Shown: positions 1 to 8,887 of the stretch, piece after piece | Layout of the letters: every line of letters begins with the position of its first letter | Position numbering within the stretch: the stretch's first letter is position 1 | Assembly: GCA_005697215.1 (NCBI GenBank) | Contig: CP040003.1 | Span: forward strand, 186,001 to 250,000 | Direction: 5' to 3' | Origin: Candidatus Saccharibacteria bacterium oral taxon 488 | Lineage (GTDB): Bacteria; Patescibacteriota; Saccharimonadia; Saccharimonadales; Saccharimonadaceae | DNA length: 64,000 nt | Notes under the pieces: model-generated | The model's database searches: none | What the model saw: the letters and a program-made list of their open reading frames with translations, nothing else | What the model was told of the DNA's origin: nothing | Position numbers and translations under genes: made by a program

Positions 1-3000
1 AACAAACGAGTGGCTGAATATGGAGCACGCCTTTGACGGTGCCGAGAATCTCGATGTGAAAGCAACCGATAAACCACGGATGGGTAAAGTGGTGAGCTTG
101 GCTTATATGTTCCGAGATGCTAAGAACCTGAAGGGTGTAGGTGCTGACTGGCAATGGGACACCGCCAATGTCCAGAGCTTGAATAGTACGTTCTCTGGAG
201 CTCGCCAGTTTAACCAGGATATCTCTAACTGGAATACGGCTAAGGTAACTGATATGGATAACACGTTTACCAATGCCTACGAGTTTAATCAGCCGATTCA
301 GAAATGGGATGTTAGCAAAGTAACGACGATGGTGGCAGTATTAGCATACGCTAAGAAATTTAATCAGCCAATTGGTGAGTGGAATACTGCGCGACTGGCG
401 GACGCCCTCTTAGCGCTGGCTGGTGCTGAGAAATTTGACCAGTCACTGGCACATTGGGATGTCCGTCAATTAACAAATGCAGACGGATTACTCAATGGAA
501 TAAAGATATCGACTCTAAATTATGATGCGACATTGATGGCGTGGCAGGGACAGGCCGTAAATAATAACGTCAAGCTCGGCGGTGGTAATAGCAAGTTCTG
601 CCTGGCGGATACGCAGCGCAGCAACTTGGTGAACGCAAAAGCATGGACGATTACTGATGGTGGTAAAGACTGTACAGCATATGCAGTCACCGCGGTAGAC
701 TATGCCGGTGCTGCCAATATTGATGAGAATAGTGCAGCTGGGACGGTGTTGGGTCGGCTGACGAGTACTGACGCTGTCGGCTCACCACAGGGTGATTTCA
801 CCTATACACTTGGCTGTGCTGGTGCGCAAAATAATCTTGTGACGATTGATGGTAATACGATCAAGTTGGCGCGGTCACCAGATTATGAGCAAAATACTAC
901 GCTAGCGATTTGTGTGCGATCGACCAACAAGGCTGGACAGACGTTTGATAAGCATCTAACGATTACGGTGAATAACCTTCTCACACTTTCCTATAATGCA
1001 AATGGTGCCGATGCGGGTACAGTACCAGCCTCAACAGGAGAGACACTTCGCTCTGGTGCTACAGTGGCTGTGGCAGCAAATACCGGTAACTTGGCAAAAG
1101 TAGGTCATACATTCACTGGCTGGAATACGATGGTTAACGGCGGTGGCACGGCATACGCAGCAGGCACAACTGTGACGGTAACAGCTGATACAACGCTGTA
1201 TGCACAGTGGCAAGTTAATAACTATACATTGCATTTTGATACCAAGGGTGGCTCTAGCGTACCGGATCAAACAGTGGCATTTGGTGCGAAGGCAACAGCG
1301 CCAACAGCACCAACTAAAACAGGCCACACATTCACTGGTTGGTATAAGGACGCTGGATTTACACAACCCTGGGATTTTACGACCGACACGATGCCGGCAG
1401 CCGATACAACACTTCATGCCAAGTGGACAGTGAACCAATATAAGGTGCATTATGATGCGAACACTGGTAGCGGCGCGACACCGGATACTGTTGGTAATTA
1501 TGATGCTACAGTACAGTTGGCGAATAGTAATTTTACAAAAACCGGTCATGCGTTCACCGGCTGGAACACGATGGCTAACGGTGGCGGTACAGCGTATGCG
1601 GCTGGTGATAATTTCCACCTGACTGGTGATGTAACGCTGTATGCTCAGTGGCGCAAGAATAATTATACGCTTACTTTTGACTCGAAGGGTGGTTCACCTG
1701 TACCGTCACAAACGGTAGAGTATGGCGCTAAGGTAACTGAGCCGACCCCACCAACTAAGACTGGCCACACGTTCGCCGGTTGGTATAAAGATGCTGGGTT
1801 TGCTAATCCATGGAACTTTGGTACCGACACCATGCCAGACATTAACGCAACACTGTACGCCAAGTGGACGGTTAACCAGTATAAAATTCACTACAATGCT
1901 AATACTGGCACGGGGACAATGAGCGATACAGTTGGCAATTATAATAGTACTGTTCAGATAGCAGCAAATAGCTTCACGAAAGCAGGTCATGCGTTCACTG
2001 GCTGGAATACCGAGGCAAACGGTACAGGCACGCCTTACGCCGCTGGTGCCAATATTCAGCTAACGGGTGACGTGACACTGTACGCCCAGTGGCGCGATTC
2101 ACAGCCGCCAGTAACACCAGCTGCCGCTCCAGATATGACCGCTCCTTCAGATACTGGCGATAGCAACTCGGATAATATTACGAATAAAACCAAACCAGCC
2201 TTTACGCTGATGTGCACTGAGGCAGGCAGCACCTTGACGTTGTACGTAGATGGGGTTGCAAATGGGACGGTAAATTGTACTGGCCCTGGTCCGGTTAATG
2301 TAGCTCCGACAACACCACTGTCTGAGGGTAATCACGCAATAACATTTACTGAGACTGATGCGGCTGGTAATGCTTCGCAGGGCTCACCGGCACTAACGGT
2401 AACAATTGATACGACTGCTCCGGCCGCTCCAGCGGTTACGGTTGATTCGGTGACTGCTGATAATACAATTAATGCCGCTGAAGCAGCTGCGCCGCAAATT
2501 ATTCGTGGCTTGGCTACTGGTACTCGTCCTGGTGATAAGGTGAGGGTAACGGTTAATGGTACGACGTATGAGACGACTGTTGATGGGACCGGCGCCTTTG
2601 CAGTGACAGTTCCGGGTGCTGAGCTAGTATCAGACCCCGATCATACGATTGACGTAACGGTAATTGCTTCTGACGTGGCTGGCAATACGACTAGTACGAG
2701 TATGACAAAAACCTACAACGTTGATGCTGATGTTGTTGCGCCACCAGCGAAAGCAACGCTTAAATCATCTTCTGATTCCGGTGCGAGCGACTCAGATAAT
2801 ATTACCAACAACACGACACCGACGGTAATACTGCAGTGTATATCAGCTACCGACAAGCTGCATCTTATCGTTGATGGTGTTGAGGTGCAGACTATCAACT
2901 GTACAGCAGTGGGACCGGTTGAGGTGACTTTACCGAATGCATTAAATGATGGCAATCATACCGTGGTGTACCGCAGAGAGACGCCAGCTGGTAATATATC

Positions 3001-3478
3001 AGCACTGTCAACACCGCTAACACTGACGATTGATACGATTGCGCCGACTGGCACGCTTGGCACGCAACAAGCCACGACCGCTTCGCCTGCTTTGAGCGGT
3101 ACGGTAACTGATTCTGCTGCTAAGGTAACTGTAACTATTAATGGTGTTGATTATCCGGCGACGGTTGCAGGAGGAACTTGGACACTGCCGGCGAATGTTA
3201 TCGCTGCGCTTGGCAATGGGGTGCACACGGTCAAGCTAACCTTTACCGACATCGCTGGCAATACCTCGACCGTGACAAGGCCATTCACAATCACTTTACC
3301 AACACCACCGGCTCCACAGCCGCAGCCGGGCAGTCCAAATCCAGCTCAGAGCCAGAATCAGAAGAAATCTGGCACATCACTAGCCGACACTGGTGATAAT
3401 GGTTATCTACTTATTGGCATATCGAGTCTCGCGGTTGCCGCTGGTCTGATCGGTATTTATCGGTTACGACGTTTGTAG
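1..3478 (+). CDS. BspA/InlB-repeat surface adhesin with sortase-type C-terminus (5' end outside window)
   Basis: The reading frame is open to the first base of the window, so the true N-terminus lies upstream; the first internal ATG is at 20. Visible domains in order: BspA-type (DUF285) repeats of about 25 residues with the FNQ..xxWxxxxV pattern (to about base 520); a cadherin-like stretch; five InlB B-repeats with GHxFxGW and LYAxW motifs (about 977-2093); then several bacterial Ig-like modules opening with DTTAPAAP or DTIAP-type linkers. The protein ends in a Pro/Gln-rich wall spacer, LADTG, a hydrophobic helix and RLRRL, which is a sortase sorting signal in the LPxTG class. Family knowledge indicates a wall-anchored adhesin; a role in host or partner-cell contact is inferred. 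No sortase gene lies in the window. Confidence 0.9.
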   Translation, partial: TNEWLNMEHAFDGAENLDVKATDKPRMGKVVSLAYMFRDAKNLKGVGADWQWDTANVQSLNSTFSGARQFNQDISNWNTAKVTDMDNTFTNAYEFNQPIQKWDVSKVTTMVAVLAYAKKFNQPIGEWNTARLADALLALAGAEKFDQSLAHWDVRQLTNADGLLNGIKISTLNYDATLMAWQGQAVNNNVKLGGGNSKFCLADTQRSNLVNAKAWTITDGGKDCTAYAVTAVDYAGAANIDENSAAGTVLGRLTSTDAVGSPQGDFTYTLGCAGAQNNLVTIDGNTIKLARSPDYEQNTTLAICVRSTNKAGQTFDKHLTITVNNLLTLSYNANGADAGTVPASTGETLRSGATVAVAANTGNLAKVGHTFTGWNTMVNGGGTAYAAGTTVTVTADTTLYAQWQVNNYTLHFDTKGGSSVPDQTVAFGAKATAPTAPTKTGHTFTGWYKDAGFTQPWDFTTDTMPAADTTLHAKWTVNQYKVHYDANTGSGATPDTVGNYDATVQLANSNFTKTGHAFTGWNTMANGGGTAYAAGDNFHLTGDVTLYAQWRKNNYTLTFDSKGGSPVPSQTVEYGAKVTEPTPPTKTGHTFAGWYKDAGFANPWNFGTDTMPDINATLYAKWTVNQYKIHYNANTGTGTMSDTVGNYNSTVQIAANSFTKAGHAFTGWNTEANGTGTPYAAGANIQLTGDVTLYAQWRDSQPPVTPAAAPDMTAPSDTGDSNSDNITNKTKPAFTLMCTEAGSTLTLYVDGVANGTVNCTGPGPVNVAPTTPLSEGNHAITFTETDAAGNASQGSPALTVTIDTTAPAAPAVTVDSVTADNTINAAEAAAPQIIRGLATGTRPGDKVRVTVNGTTYETTVDGTGAFAVTVPGAELVSDPDHTIDVTVIASDVAGNTTSTSMTKTYNVDADVVAPPAKATLKSSSDSGASDSDNITNNTTPTVILQCISATDKLHLIVDGVEVQTINCTAVGPVEVTLPNALNDGNHTVVYRRETPAGNISALSTPLTLTIDTIAPTGTLGTQQATTASPALSGTVTDSAAKVTVTINGVDYPATVAGGTWTLPANVIAALGNGVHTVKLTFTDIAGNTSTVTRPFTITLPTPPAPQPQPGSPNPAQSQNQKKSGTSLADTGDNGYLLIGISSLAVAAGLIGIYRLRRL
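977..2093 (+). repeat. Five tandem InlB B-repeat modules, alternating A and B types
   Basis: The closing LYAQW/HAKW codons fall near 1210, 1426, 1651, 1867 and 2092, giving unit lengths of about 216, 225, 216 and 225 bases. Two module types alternate: one carries NGGGTAYAAG, the other GWYKDAGF. The real repeated unit is therefore an A+B pair of about 441 bases. DNA-level similarity between like modules is high enough to permit recombinational gain or loss of a pair. Confidence 0.85.
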
Positions 3479-3605
3479 GTAGTAGCGCTAGAATTTGCTG
3501 GTGGGGATACATTAAAGCCAGTAGTGTTACGACGGGTAGGATATTTGAACTACTGACACAGAACTACCGGTTAATATAGAGTATACCATATGGTGCAGCA
3601 CGGAT

Positions 3606-3646
3606 GTGATAATGTGATTGATTTATCACCATATCTCTGGTACAAT
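3606..3646 (+). promoter_or_regulatory. rplU promoter with overlapping inverted repeat
   Basis: TTGATT (3618-3623), a 17-base spacer and TACAAT (3641-3646) form a promoter 35 bases before the rplU start. The inverted repeat GTGATAA (3606-3612)/TTATCAC (3623-3629), separated by 10 bases, overlaps the -35 element and could be an operator. The promoter is well supported by spacing; the operator role is a guess. Confidence 0.55.
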
Positions 3647-3680
3647 GAAACAGATTGAAAACTAATTGTTAAGGAACGAA

Positions 3681-3986
3681 ATGAAAGCAGTCGTAAAAAT
3701 CTCTGGCAAGCAATACATTGTCAGCGAAAAAGAGTCCCTCTTGGTGGATCTCCTCCCTGAAGGCACAAAAGAACTCACTCTCGACGCACTTTTAGTGATT
3801 GATGGTGATAAAACAAAAGTTGGCACGCCAACCGTCAAAGGTGTGGTAGTGAAGGCAAAGGTCGCTGAAGCAGAAGTCAAGGGCGACAAGATCCGCGTTA
3901 TCCGCTACAAGAGCAAGAAACGTGTCCACAAAGAAACTGGTCATCGCCAGAAGTACACCAAGATTGAGATTACCTCGATCAAATAA
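3681..3986 (+). CDS. rplU: 50S ribosomal protein L21
   Basis: A 101-residue protein beginning MKAVVKISGKQYIV, the conserved L21 N-terminus, with the basic KYKSKKR-type segment and GHRQKYT motif near the C-terminus. It binds 23S rRNA in the large subunit. The start at 3681 is chosen because AAGGA lies at 3671-3675 and L21 proteins begin here; an upstream in-frame TTG at 3666 would add MLRNE without support. The usual partner rpmA (L27) is not adjacent: it lies at 52004-52276 on the other strand. A terminator follows directly. Confidence 0.97.
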   Translation: MKAVVKISGKQYIVSEKESLLVDLLPEGTKELTLDALLVIDGDKTKVGTPTVKGVVVKAKVAEAEVKGDKIRVIRYKSKKRVHKETGHRQKYTKIEITSIK

Positions 3987-4000
3987 CCGATGAATTAGCA

Positions 4001-4026
4001 TACCGCCCCGTGATGAGGGCGGTATT
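4001..4026 (+). terminator. Rho-independent terminator after rplU
   Basis: TACCGCCC / GGGCGGTA arms of 8 bp around an 8-base loop, followed by a T-run (TTTTTA). It separates rplU from the parA promoter (TGGTACAAT, -10 at 4046-4051). Confidence 0.85.
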
Positions 4027-4073
4027 TTTATGGCCGAAACTATGGTACAATGAGGTAAGCAGAAGGGGTATCG

Positions 4074-4838
4074 ATGACGAAGATTATTGCGGTGACAAAT
4101 CAAAAGGGTGGCGTCGGCAAGACGACGACTTCAATCAATGTGGCGTATTTTTTGGCAAAAGCCGGTAAGCGGACGCTAATCGTTGACTTTGATCCGCAGG
4201 GAAATGCTACCAGCGGCCTTGGCATTGATAAGCAAGAATTGGGCATAACGATGACCGAGGTGGTGACTGGCCAGACGGCCTTGAATAATATAATTATTCA
4301 AACTGACATCAAGAATCTATCGATCGCACCGGCCACGCCACACCTAGCAAATACCGAGGTTGAACTGGCCCAAGCTGAGGGGCGGTTTGTGCGGCTGCGC
4401 CAGGCGCTGGCGAGCCTCGCTGGGTATGATTATGTGATCATTGATAGTCCGCCGAGTCTGAGTCTACTGACCGTGAATGGGCTGATCGCAGCGCAGTACG
4501 TCCTATTGCCAGTGCAGGCAGAGTTTTATGCGCTCGAGGGGCTGGGGCAGCTGATGGAGACGATGAAGTTGGTCCGCAAGGGGCTCAATCCGCATCTGCG
4601 CTTGCTCGGCGTGGTGACCACCATGGTTGATTCGCGGACAACTCTGTCGAGTCAGGTGTACGATGAAATTAAAAAGCATTTTGCTGATACGATTTTCAAG
4701 GCGACGATTCCGCGTAATATTCGCCTTGCCGAGGCGCCAAGTCACGGCGTGCCGGTTGGCGTGTACGATCGTTTCTCGAAGGGTTCACGGGCTTACCATG
4801 CGCTGACCAAAGAAATTATCGAGAGGATTGAAGGATGA
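4074..4838 (+). CDS. parA: ParA/Soj chromosome-partitioning ATPase
   Basis: A 254-residue P-loop ATPase of the MinD/ParA class. The deviant Walker A motif (KGGVGKTT) is at residues 10-17, with a DFDPQGN switch segment and a VIIDSPPSL Walker B-type strand. With ParB it forms a DNA-bound ATP-dependent gradient that moves replication origins apart. The start ATG at 4074 has GAAGGGG upstream, and the -10 TACAAT at 4046-4051 gives a short leader. Its stop overlaps the parB start by 4 bases (ATGA), indicating translational coupling. Length and motifs are normal for chromosomal Soj. Confidence 0.96.
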   Translation: MTKIIAVTNQKGGVGKTTTSINVAYFLAKAGKRTLIVDFDPQGNATSGLGIDKQELGITMTEVVTGQTALNNIIIQTDIKNLSIAPATPHLANTEVELAQAEGRFVRLRQALASLAGYDYVIIDSPPSLSLLTVNGLIAAQYVLLPVQAEFYALEGLGQLMETMKLVRKGLNPHLRLLGVVTTMVDSRTTLSSQVYDEIKKHFADTIFKATIPRNIRLAEAPSHGVPVGVYDRFSKGSRAYHALTKEIIERIEG

Positions 4839-5713
4839 AAAAGGGACTTGGGCGGGGATTTGATTCGCTGATACCGACAAATTTGTTTGACGAGGCCTTT
4901 GACCCGACGGCTGGTCAAGATGCGACAATGTCGCAATTACGTCAGATACCAATTACCGATATTACGCCAGATCCAGACCAGCCACGGCGGTTCTTTGATG
5001 AGGAGGCGCTGCGTGAGCTGGCCGATTCGATTCGTCGGCATGGTGTGGTGCAGCCGATCGTCGTGACACCACATGGGGCGCAGTTTATGATCGTGGCTGG
5101 CGAGCGGCGCTGGCGAGCAGCGCAACTGGCTGGATTAGTCGAGATACCGAGCATCCTTCGCAGTTTAAGCGATCAGCACCGATTGGAGGTGTCGCTGATC
5201 GAGAACTTGCAGCGACGCGACCTCAATCCACTCGAGACGGCGACGGCCTACATGAAGCTGCGCGACCAGTTCAATATGACGCTGGAACAAATCGGCCAGC
5301 ACGTTGGCGGTAAATCGGTCAGCGCCATTAGTAACACACTGCGCCTCTTGAAATTACCGAGCGTGGTGCGGACGGCGCTGTTTGAAAATAAGATTTCTGA
5401 AGGGCAGGCGCGAACATTGGTGGGGCTACCAGATGATGTGGCGGAGGATTTATTGCAGCAAACGATTCATCAGGGCTGGAGTGTGCGCAAGCTTGAGCAG
5501 ATGATTGCCGCCTGGAAGCGGTCGCAGCAGCCGTCGGGCCCCGCGCCAACTCCAAAGCCAGCCCGCTCGCCGCACGCCTCGTCGGTAGTGCGCCTGTCGA
5601 AAAAACTTCGTGCTGACATTACGGTTCGCACCAGTAAGCGCGGTGCCGGTCAGATTATCATCCCTTTCAAAGACCAAGCGGATTTTGAGCGGATCCGCGA
5701 CTTGATTGGCTGA
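4835..5713 (+). CDS. parB: ParB/Spo0J partition DNA-binding protein
   Basis: A 292-residue protein starting with the GRGFDSL motif seen in Spo0J-type ParB. An N-terminal ParB CTPase-type domain has GERRWRAA (about residue 89) and ENLQRRDLNPLE, followed by a helix-turn-helix region (LEQIGQHVGGKSVSAISNTLRLLKL area) and a basic linker to a C-terminal dimerisation segment. It loads on parS and recruits ParA. No parS-like palindrome was seen in the window, so the centromere is elsewhere. It ends three bases before the convergent lepB. Confidence 0.96.
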   Translation: MKKGLGRGFDSLIPTNLFDEAFDPTAGQDATMSQLRQIPITDITPDPDQPRRFFDEEALRELADSIRRHGVVQPIVVTPHGAQFMIVAGERRWRAAQLAGLVEIPSILRSLSDQHRLEVSLIENLQRRDLNPLETATAYMKLRDQFNMTLEQIGQHVGGKSVSAISNTLRLLKLPSVVRTALFENKISEGQARTLVGLPDDVAEDLLQQTIHQGWSVRKLEQMIAAWKRSQQPSGPAPTPKPARSPHASSVVRLSKKLRADITVRTSKRGAGQIIIPFKDQADFERIRDLIG

Positions 5714-5716
5714 TTA

Positions 5717-6322
5717 CTAAAATCCTCTGATCTGTGTGAAGGGGAAAATGCGGGCGATGACCGGCCCAACGATGTCGTACAGCGGAATGTTGCCCATGCA
5801 GTTACGCGAGTCACACGAAAAATTACCCTCGCGATTATCGCCCATCACGAAAACCGTCCCCTCGGACACCTTGGTGTCGACATCGCCGGAGGTGGGTGAC
5901 TTTGGTTCGTTTTTGTTGACGGTTGTATCGGGGTTAAAGCCGTTCGGATGTTCACTGTTATAAACGGTGACAACGCCGTTTTTGACGGTGACGCGCTCAC
6001 CCGCGAAAGCGATTACCCGTTTGACGATATATTCATCGTGACCTAGGGTCGGATTGTAATTAGGATTCTTAAAGACAATAATTTGGCCGCGCTGGGGGAT
6101 ATACTGTTTATTTTGCAGCTGTTTGATTGTGACTGATAGTCGGTCGACGATCAGGCGGTCATTGGTGTGCATGGTGTTTTCCATGCTTGGGCCTTGCACG
6201 CCAAAACTACGAAAGACAAAGGTATTGATCAAGATTGTCCCGATGATCACTCCGACCACAAAAATAATCAGCCCCAGACTGTCCCTCAGGCGCGGGTGTC
6301 GATCGAGAAAGTGAGCATCCAT
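5717..6322 (-). CDS. lepB: Signal peptidase I
   Basis: A 201-residue type I signal peptidase that cleaves Sec/Tat signal peptides at the outer membrane face. It has one N-terminal membrane helix (about residues 15-37), the catalytic serine in GPSMENTM (Ser46), the general-base lysine in EYIVKRV (Lys101) and the GDNR box near the C-terminus. A longer in-frame start 48 bases upstream exists. The ATG at 6322 is preferred because a perfect TATAAT lies on the minus strand at 6330-6335, only 7 bases upstream, so transcription would begin at or next to this codon. Divergent from the LCP gene. Confidence 0.95.
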   Translation of the reverse strand: MDAHFLDRHPRLRDSLGLIIFVVGVIIGTILINTFVFRSFGVQGPSMENTMHTNDRLIVDRLSVTIKQLQNKQYIPQRGQIIVFKNPNYNPTLGHDEYIVKRVIAFAGERVTVKNGVVTVYNSEHPNGFNPDTTVNKNEPKSPTSGDVDTKVSEGTVFVMGDNREGNFSCDSRNCMGNIPLYDIVGPVIARIFPFTQIRGF

Positions 6323-6397
6323 CCGCCTTATTATACATGGTTTGGCGGCGAAAACCAAAAGCTTGATCAATAGAGAAGTGTGCTATAATAAGGAGCA

Positions 6398-8071
6398 GTG
6401 AAAATTTCAAATAGGAATTCGGTCGATGGATTTGTACCGCGGAGGGCTCAGCGGTCTCGTTTGGGTGGTGTGTCGCCAGAGCAGGTAGCCGCTCATCCTC
6501 GTCGGGTGGAGCAGTCTACCCCACAGATACTTGGGCAGCAGCCGGTCCAATTGCCGCGCCAGTCGCTGTCACAAGCTGATCGGGTGCGCCTCGCGACTTC
6601 GTCAACTGCTGATATTGACGAAGATATCAGCGATTCGCTCAAAGATCTTGACCTCCAAAAGCCCGAAACACCTCGCGAAAAGCGCAAGAAATCGCATAAA
6701 AAACGTCGCAAGCTAAAGATTATTATCCTGGTGATCGTGGCGCTGATAATTCTGGTGGGTGGATTTTTGCTGTACAAGGCGTGGGTCAATGCGGGGCGAG
6801 TGTTTGGTGGTGGTAGCCTGATTGATTTGTTTCAGAATCAGCCGCTGAAAGTGGATGCACACGGGCGAAGTAACATGCTGATTCTCGGTACGACGGATGA
6901 CGACCCGGAGCACCCGGGCGCGACATTGACTGACTCGATGATGGTGCTCAGTATTGATCAGAAGAAACACGACGCCTATATGTTCAGCATTCCGCGCGAC
7001 CTATACGTGCAGTTTGGGCGGGTTTGTAATTCTGGTAGCGCAGGCAAGATCAATGAGTATTTTGACTGTATTGCCAAGGGTAATGATGAGCAAGCCGAGA
7101 GAAAGCGGATGGAGGCCAGTCGCGAGTTCGTCGGCAAGATTTTCGGCATGGATCTACAGTATGTAGCGCATGTTAACGCTCAGGTGATCAAGGATGCGGT
7201 TAATGCAGTTGGTGGCGTGACAGTTAATGTCCAGAGTGATGATCCGCGTGGCGTGTTTGACCCAAGTGTTGACTGGATGTGTCGGGAGAAGGGTCTGTCG
7301 GCAGAGCAGCGGAAACGACGCTGTCCGACGGGGCACTACATTCATTTCAAGAATGGGCCAAATGAGATGGACGGTGACAAGGCGCTGTATTTCTCGCGAG
7401 CGCGTGGTGCGCTGGGCGGTTCGTATGGGCTGGATAAGTCGAACTTTGACCGCGAGAAAAACCAACAGTTGGTGCTGATGGCGCTCAAGAACAAGGCGGC
7501 CTCGACAGGTACGCTGACTGATCTTGGCAAGGTGACGGCGCTGATGGACGCCATGGGTAAGAACTTACGCACTAACGTTGACGCCAAGGAAGTTCGTACG
7601 GTGATGGATGTTGCCTCCAAGATAAAAGATTCTGACATTCACCGTCTCAGCTTTATTGAAAAAGATAATGTCTTGCTCGGTACGAGTAGTGTTGGTGGCG
7701 CCAGCGTGGTCGTGCCAACGGCTGGCCAGTTTGATTATTCGCAAATTCGATCATTTATCAAGGTGGAAATATACGGTGATGCACTCGCTAAGGAAAAGGC
7801 GCGCGTCCTGGTGCTCAATGGCAGTGGCGTGGTCGGAGCCGCCAAATCCGAAGCTGATCGCCTAAAGGCGGCATCGCTCAACGTGGTGAGCGTCGGCAAT
7901 TCACCACAGAAAATTACCGAAAAGTATAAGGTTTATCAGCTGGAGTCAGGCAAGTCTAAGCAGGCTTCTGCCAACAAGATTAAAGAACTGTATGGTGTAA
8001 CATTAACCGAAGGTAAACCGCCATTTAACCTGCCAGCCGAAGCTGACTTCGTGGTGATAATCGGGCCGTAA
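6398..8071 (+). CDS. LytR-CpsA-Psr (LCP) family cell-wall glycopolymer ligase
   Basis: A 557-residue membrane protein. It has a long basic/Ser-rich cytoplasmic N-terminus, one membrane helix (about residues 107-127) and an extracytoplasmic LCP domain with TDSMMVLSID (about 178) and SIPRD (about 198). A C-terminal LytR_C domain contains VLNGSGVVGAA. LCP enzymes transfer lipid-linked glycopolymers onto peptidoglycan. The start is GTG at 6398: TGCTATAAT ends 8 bases upstream and AAGGAG lies between, so the transcript may be leaderless or carry only a few bases. The Cys residues in the LCP domain could form disulfides (inference). Confidence 0.92.
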   Translation: MKISNRNSVDGFVPRRAQRSRLGGVSPEQVAAHPRRVEQSTPQILGQQPVQLPRQSLSQADRVRLATSSTADIDEDISDSLKDLDLQKPETPREKRKKSHKKRRKLKIIILVIVALIILVGGFLLYKAWVNAGRVFGGGSLIDLFQNQPLKVDAHGRSNMLILGTTDDDPEHPGATLTDSMMVLSIDQKKHDAYMFSIPRDLYVQFGRVCNSGSAGKINEYFDCIAKGNDEQAERKRMEASREFVGKIFGMDLQYVAHVNAQVIKDAVNAVGGVTVNVQSDDPRGVFDPSVDWMCREKGLSAEQRKRRCPTGHYIHFKNGPNEMDGDKALYFSRARGALGGSYGLDKSNFDREKNQQLVLMALKNKAASTGTLTDLGKVTALMDAMGKNLRTNVDAKEVRTVMDVASKIKDSDIHRLSFIEKDNVLLGTSSVGGASVVVPTAGQFDYSQIRSFIKVEIYGDALAKEKARVLVLNGSGVVGAAKSEADRLKAASLNVVSVGNSPQKITEKYKVYQLESGKSKQASANKIKELYGVTLTEGKPPFNLPAEADFVVIIGP

Positions 8072-8091
8072 TTTGGTATAATAGGGTGGCA

Positions 8092-8865
8092 ATGGAGTTT
8101 CTGAAAAAAACAGCCAGGCGACGGTCGCTTCTCAGTAATATTGCTTATTACGCGCTCAATCTAGGGATGGTGGCAGTCTTGTTCTGGATGTCGCAGGAGA
8201 TTCATTATCCGTTGGCGGCGATTGTGCTGGTGCTACTAAGTAAGTGGCGGACATTGTCGGTGCGCCCTAAGTTTTGGCTAACGAATATTCAAGGAAGTCT
8301 GGTTGACGTAGTGGTTGGTCTCGGTGTGGTGGCGCTGATGTACGCGCCGCAGGCGACGTTGGAGCTACGAATCGCACTAGCGGTATTTTATGCAGCGTGG
8401 CTTGTTGCCATCAAGCCGCTGTCAAAGCGCTGGCAGATGACGCTGCAGGCGGGACTCGCGGTGTTTATCGGTACGGCAGCGCTGTTTGCAGTGTCACATG
8501 AATGGCCGGCCGCGGTGGTCGTGTTGGGTGCGCTAATTATTGGCTATGGTACGGCTCGGCATTTTCTATCGACGTTTCGTGAGGAGCAGATTACTGTACT
8601 CAGTCTAGCCTGGGGGCTGGTGTTTGCGGAGATTGGCTGGCTGGCGCATTACTGGACGTTTGGCTATGCGCTGCTTGGGGTAAACGCGCTGCAACTACCA
8701 CAGGCGACGATTATCTTTATACTGCTGTCATTCGTAGCTGAGCGTGTTTATACTTCTTGGCATAAGCATAAAACGATCGTTGTTGCTGAAGTTGCTGGCC
8801 CAGCTATCTTGGCGTCGGCACTCATCCTAACTATCTTACTATTCTTTAACTCGGTGACACTATAA
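8092..8865 (+). CDS. Polytopic membrane protein of unknown function
   Basis: About 257 residues with roughly seven hydrophobic segments and no recognised catalytic motif. The first segment (ALNLGMVAVLFWMSQEIHY) and the WRTLSVRPKFW cytoplasmic-type loop are the most distinctive parts. TATAAT at 8077-8082 ends 9 bases before ATG 8092; a GTG two codons earlier (8086) is only 3 bases from the -10 and therefore unlikely. It sits between an LCP enzyme and HtrA, both envelope proteins, suggesting an envelope role, but no function can be assigned. Confidence 0.8.
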   Translation: MEFLKKTARRRSLLSNIAYYALNLGMVAVLFWMSQEIHYPLAAIVLVLLSKWRTLSVRPKFWLTNIQGSLVDVVVGLGVVALMYAPQATLELRIALAVFYAAWLVAIKPLSKRWQMTLQAGLAVFIGTAALFAVSHEWPAAVVVLGALIIGYGTARHFLSTFREEQITVLSLAWGLVFAEIGWLAHYWTFGYALLGVNALQLPQATIIFILLSFVAERVYTSWHKHKTIVVAEVAGPAILASALILTILLFFNSVTL

Positions 8866-8887
8866 ATTATAAAATTGGAGTAAACCT

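Noticed and set aside
1031..2335. Long minus-strand frames opposite the adhesin
   Set aside because: They mirror the periodic codons of the InlB repeats and have no ribosome sites or recognisable proteins; shadows of the plus-strand gene.
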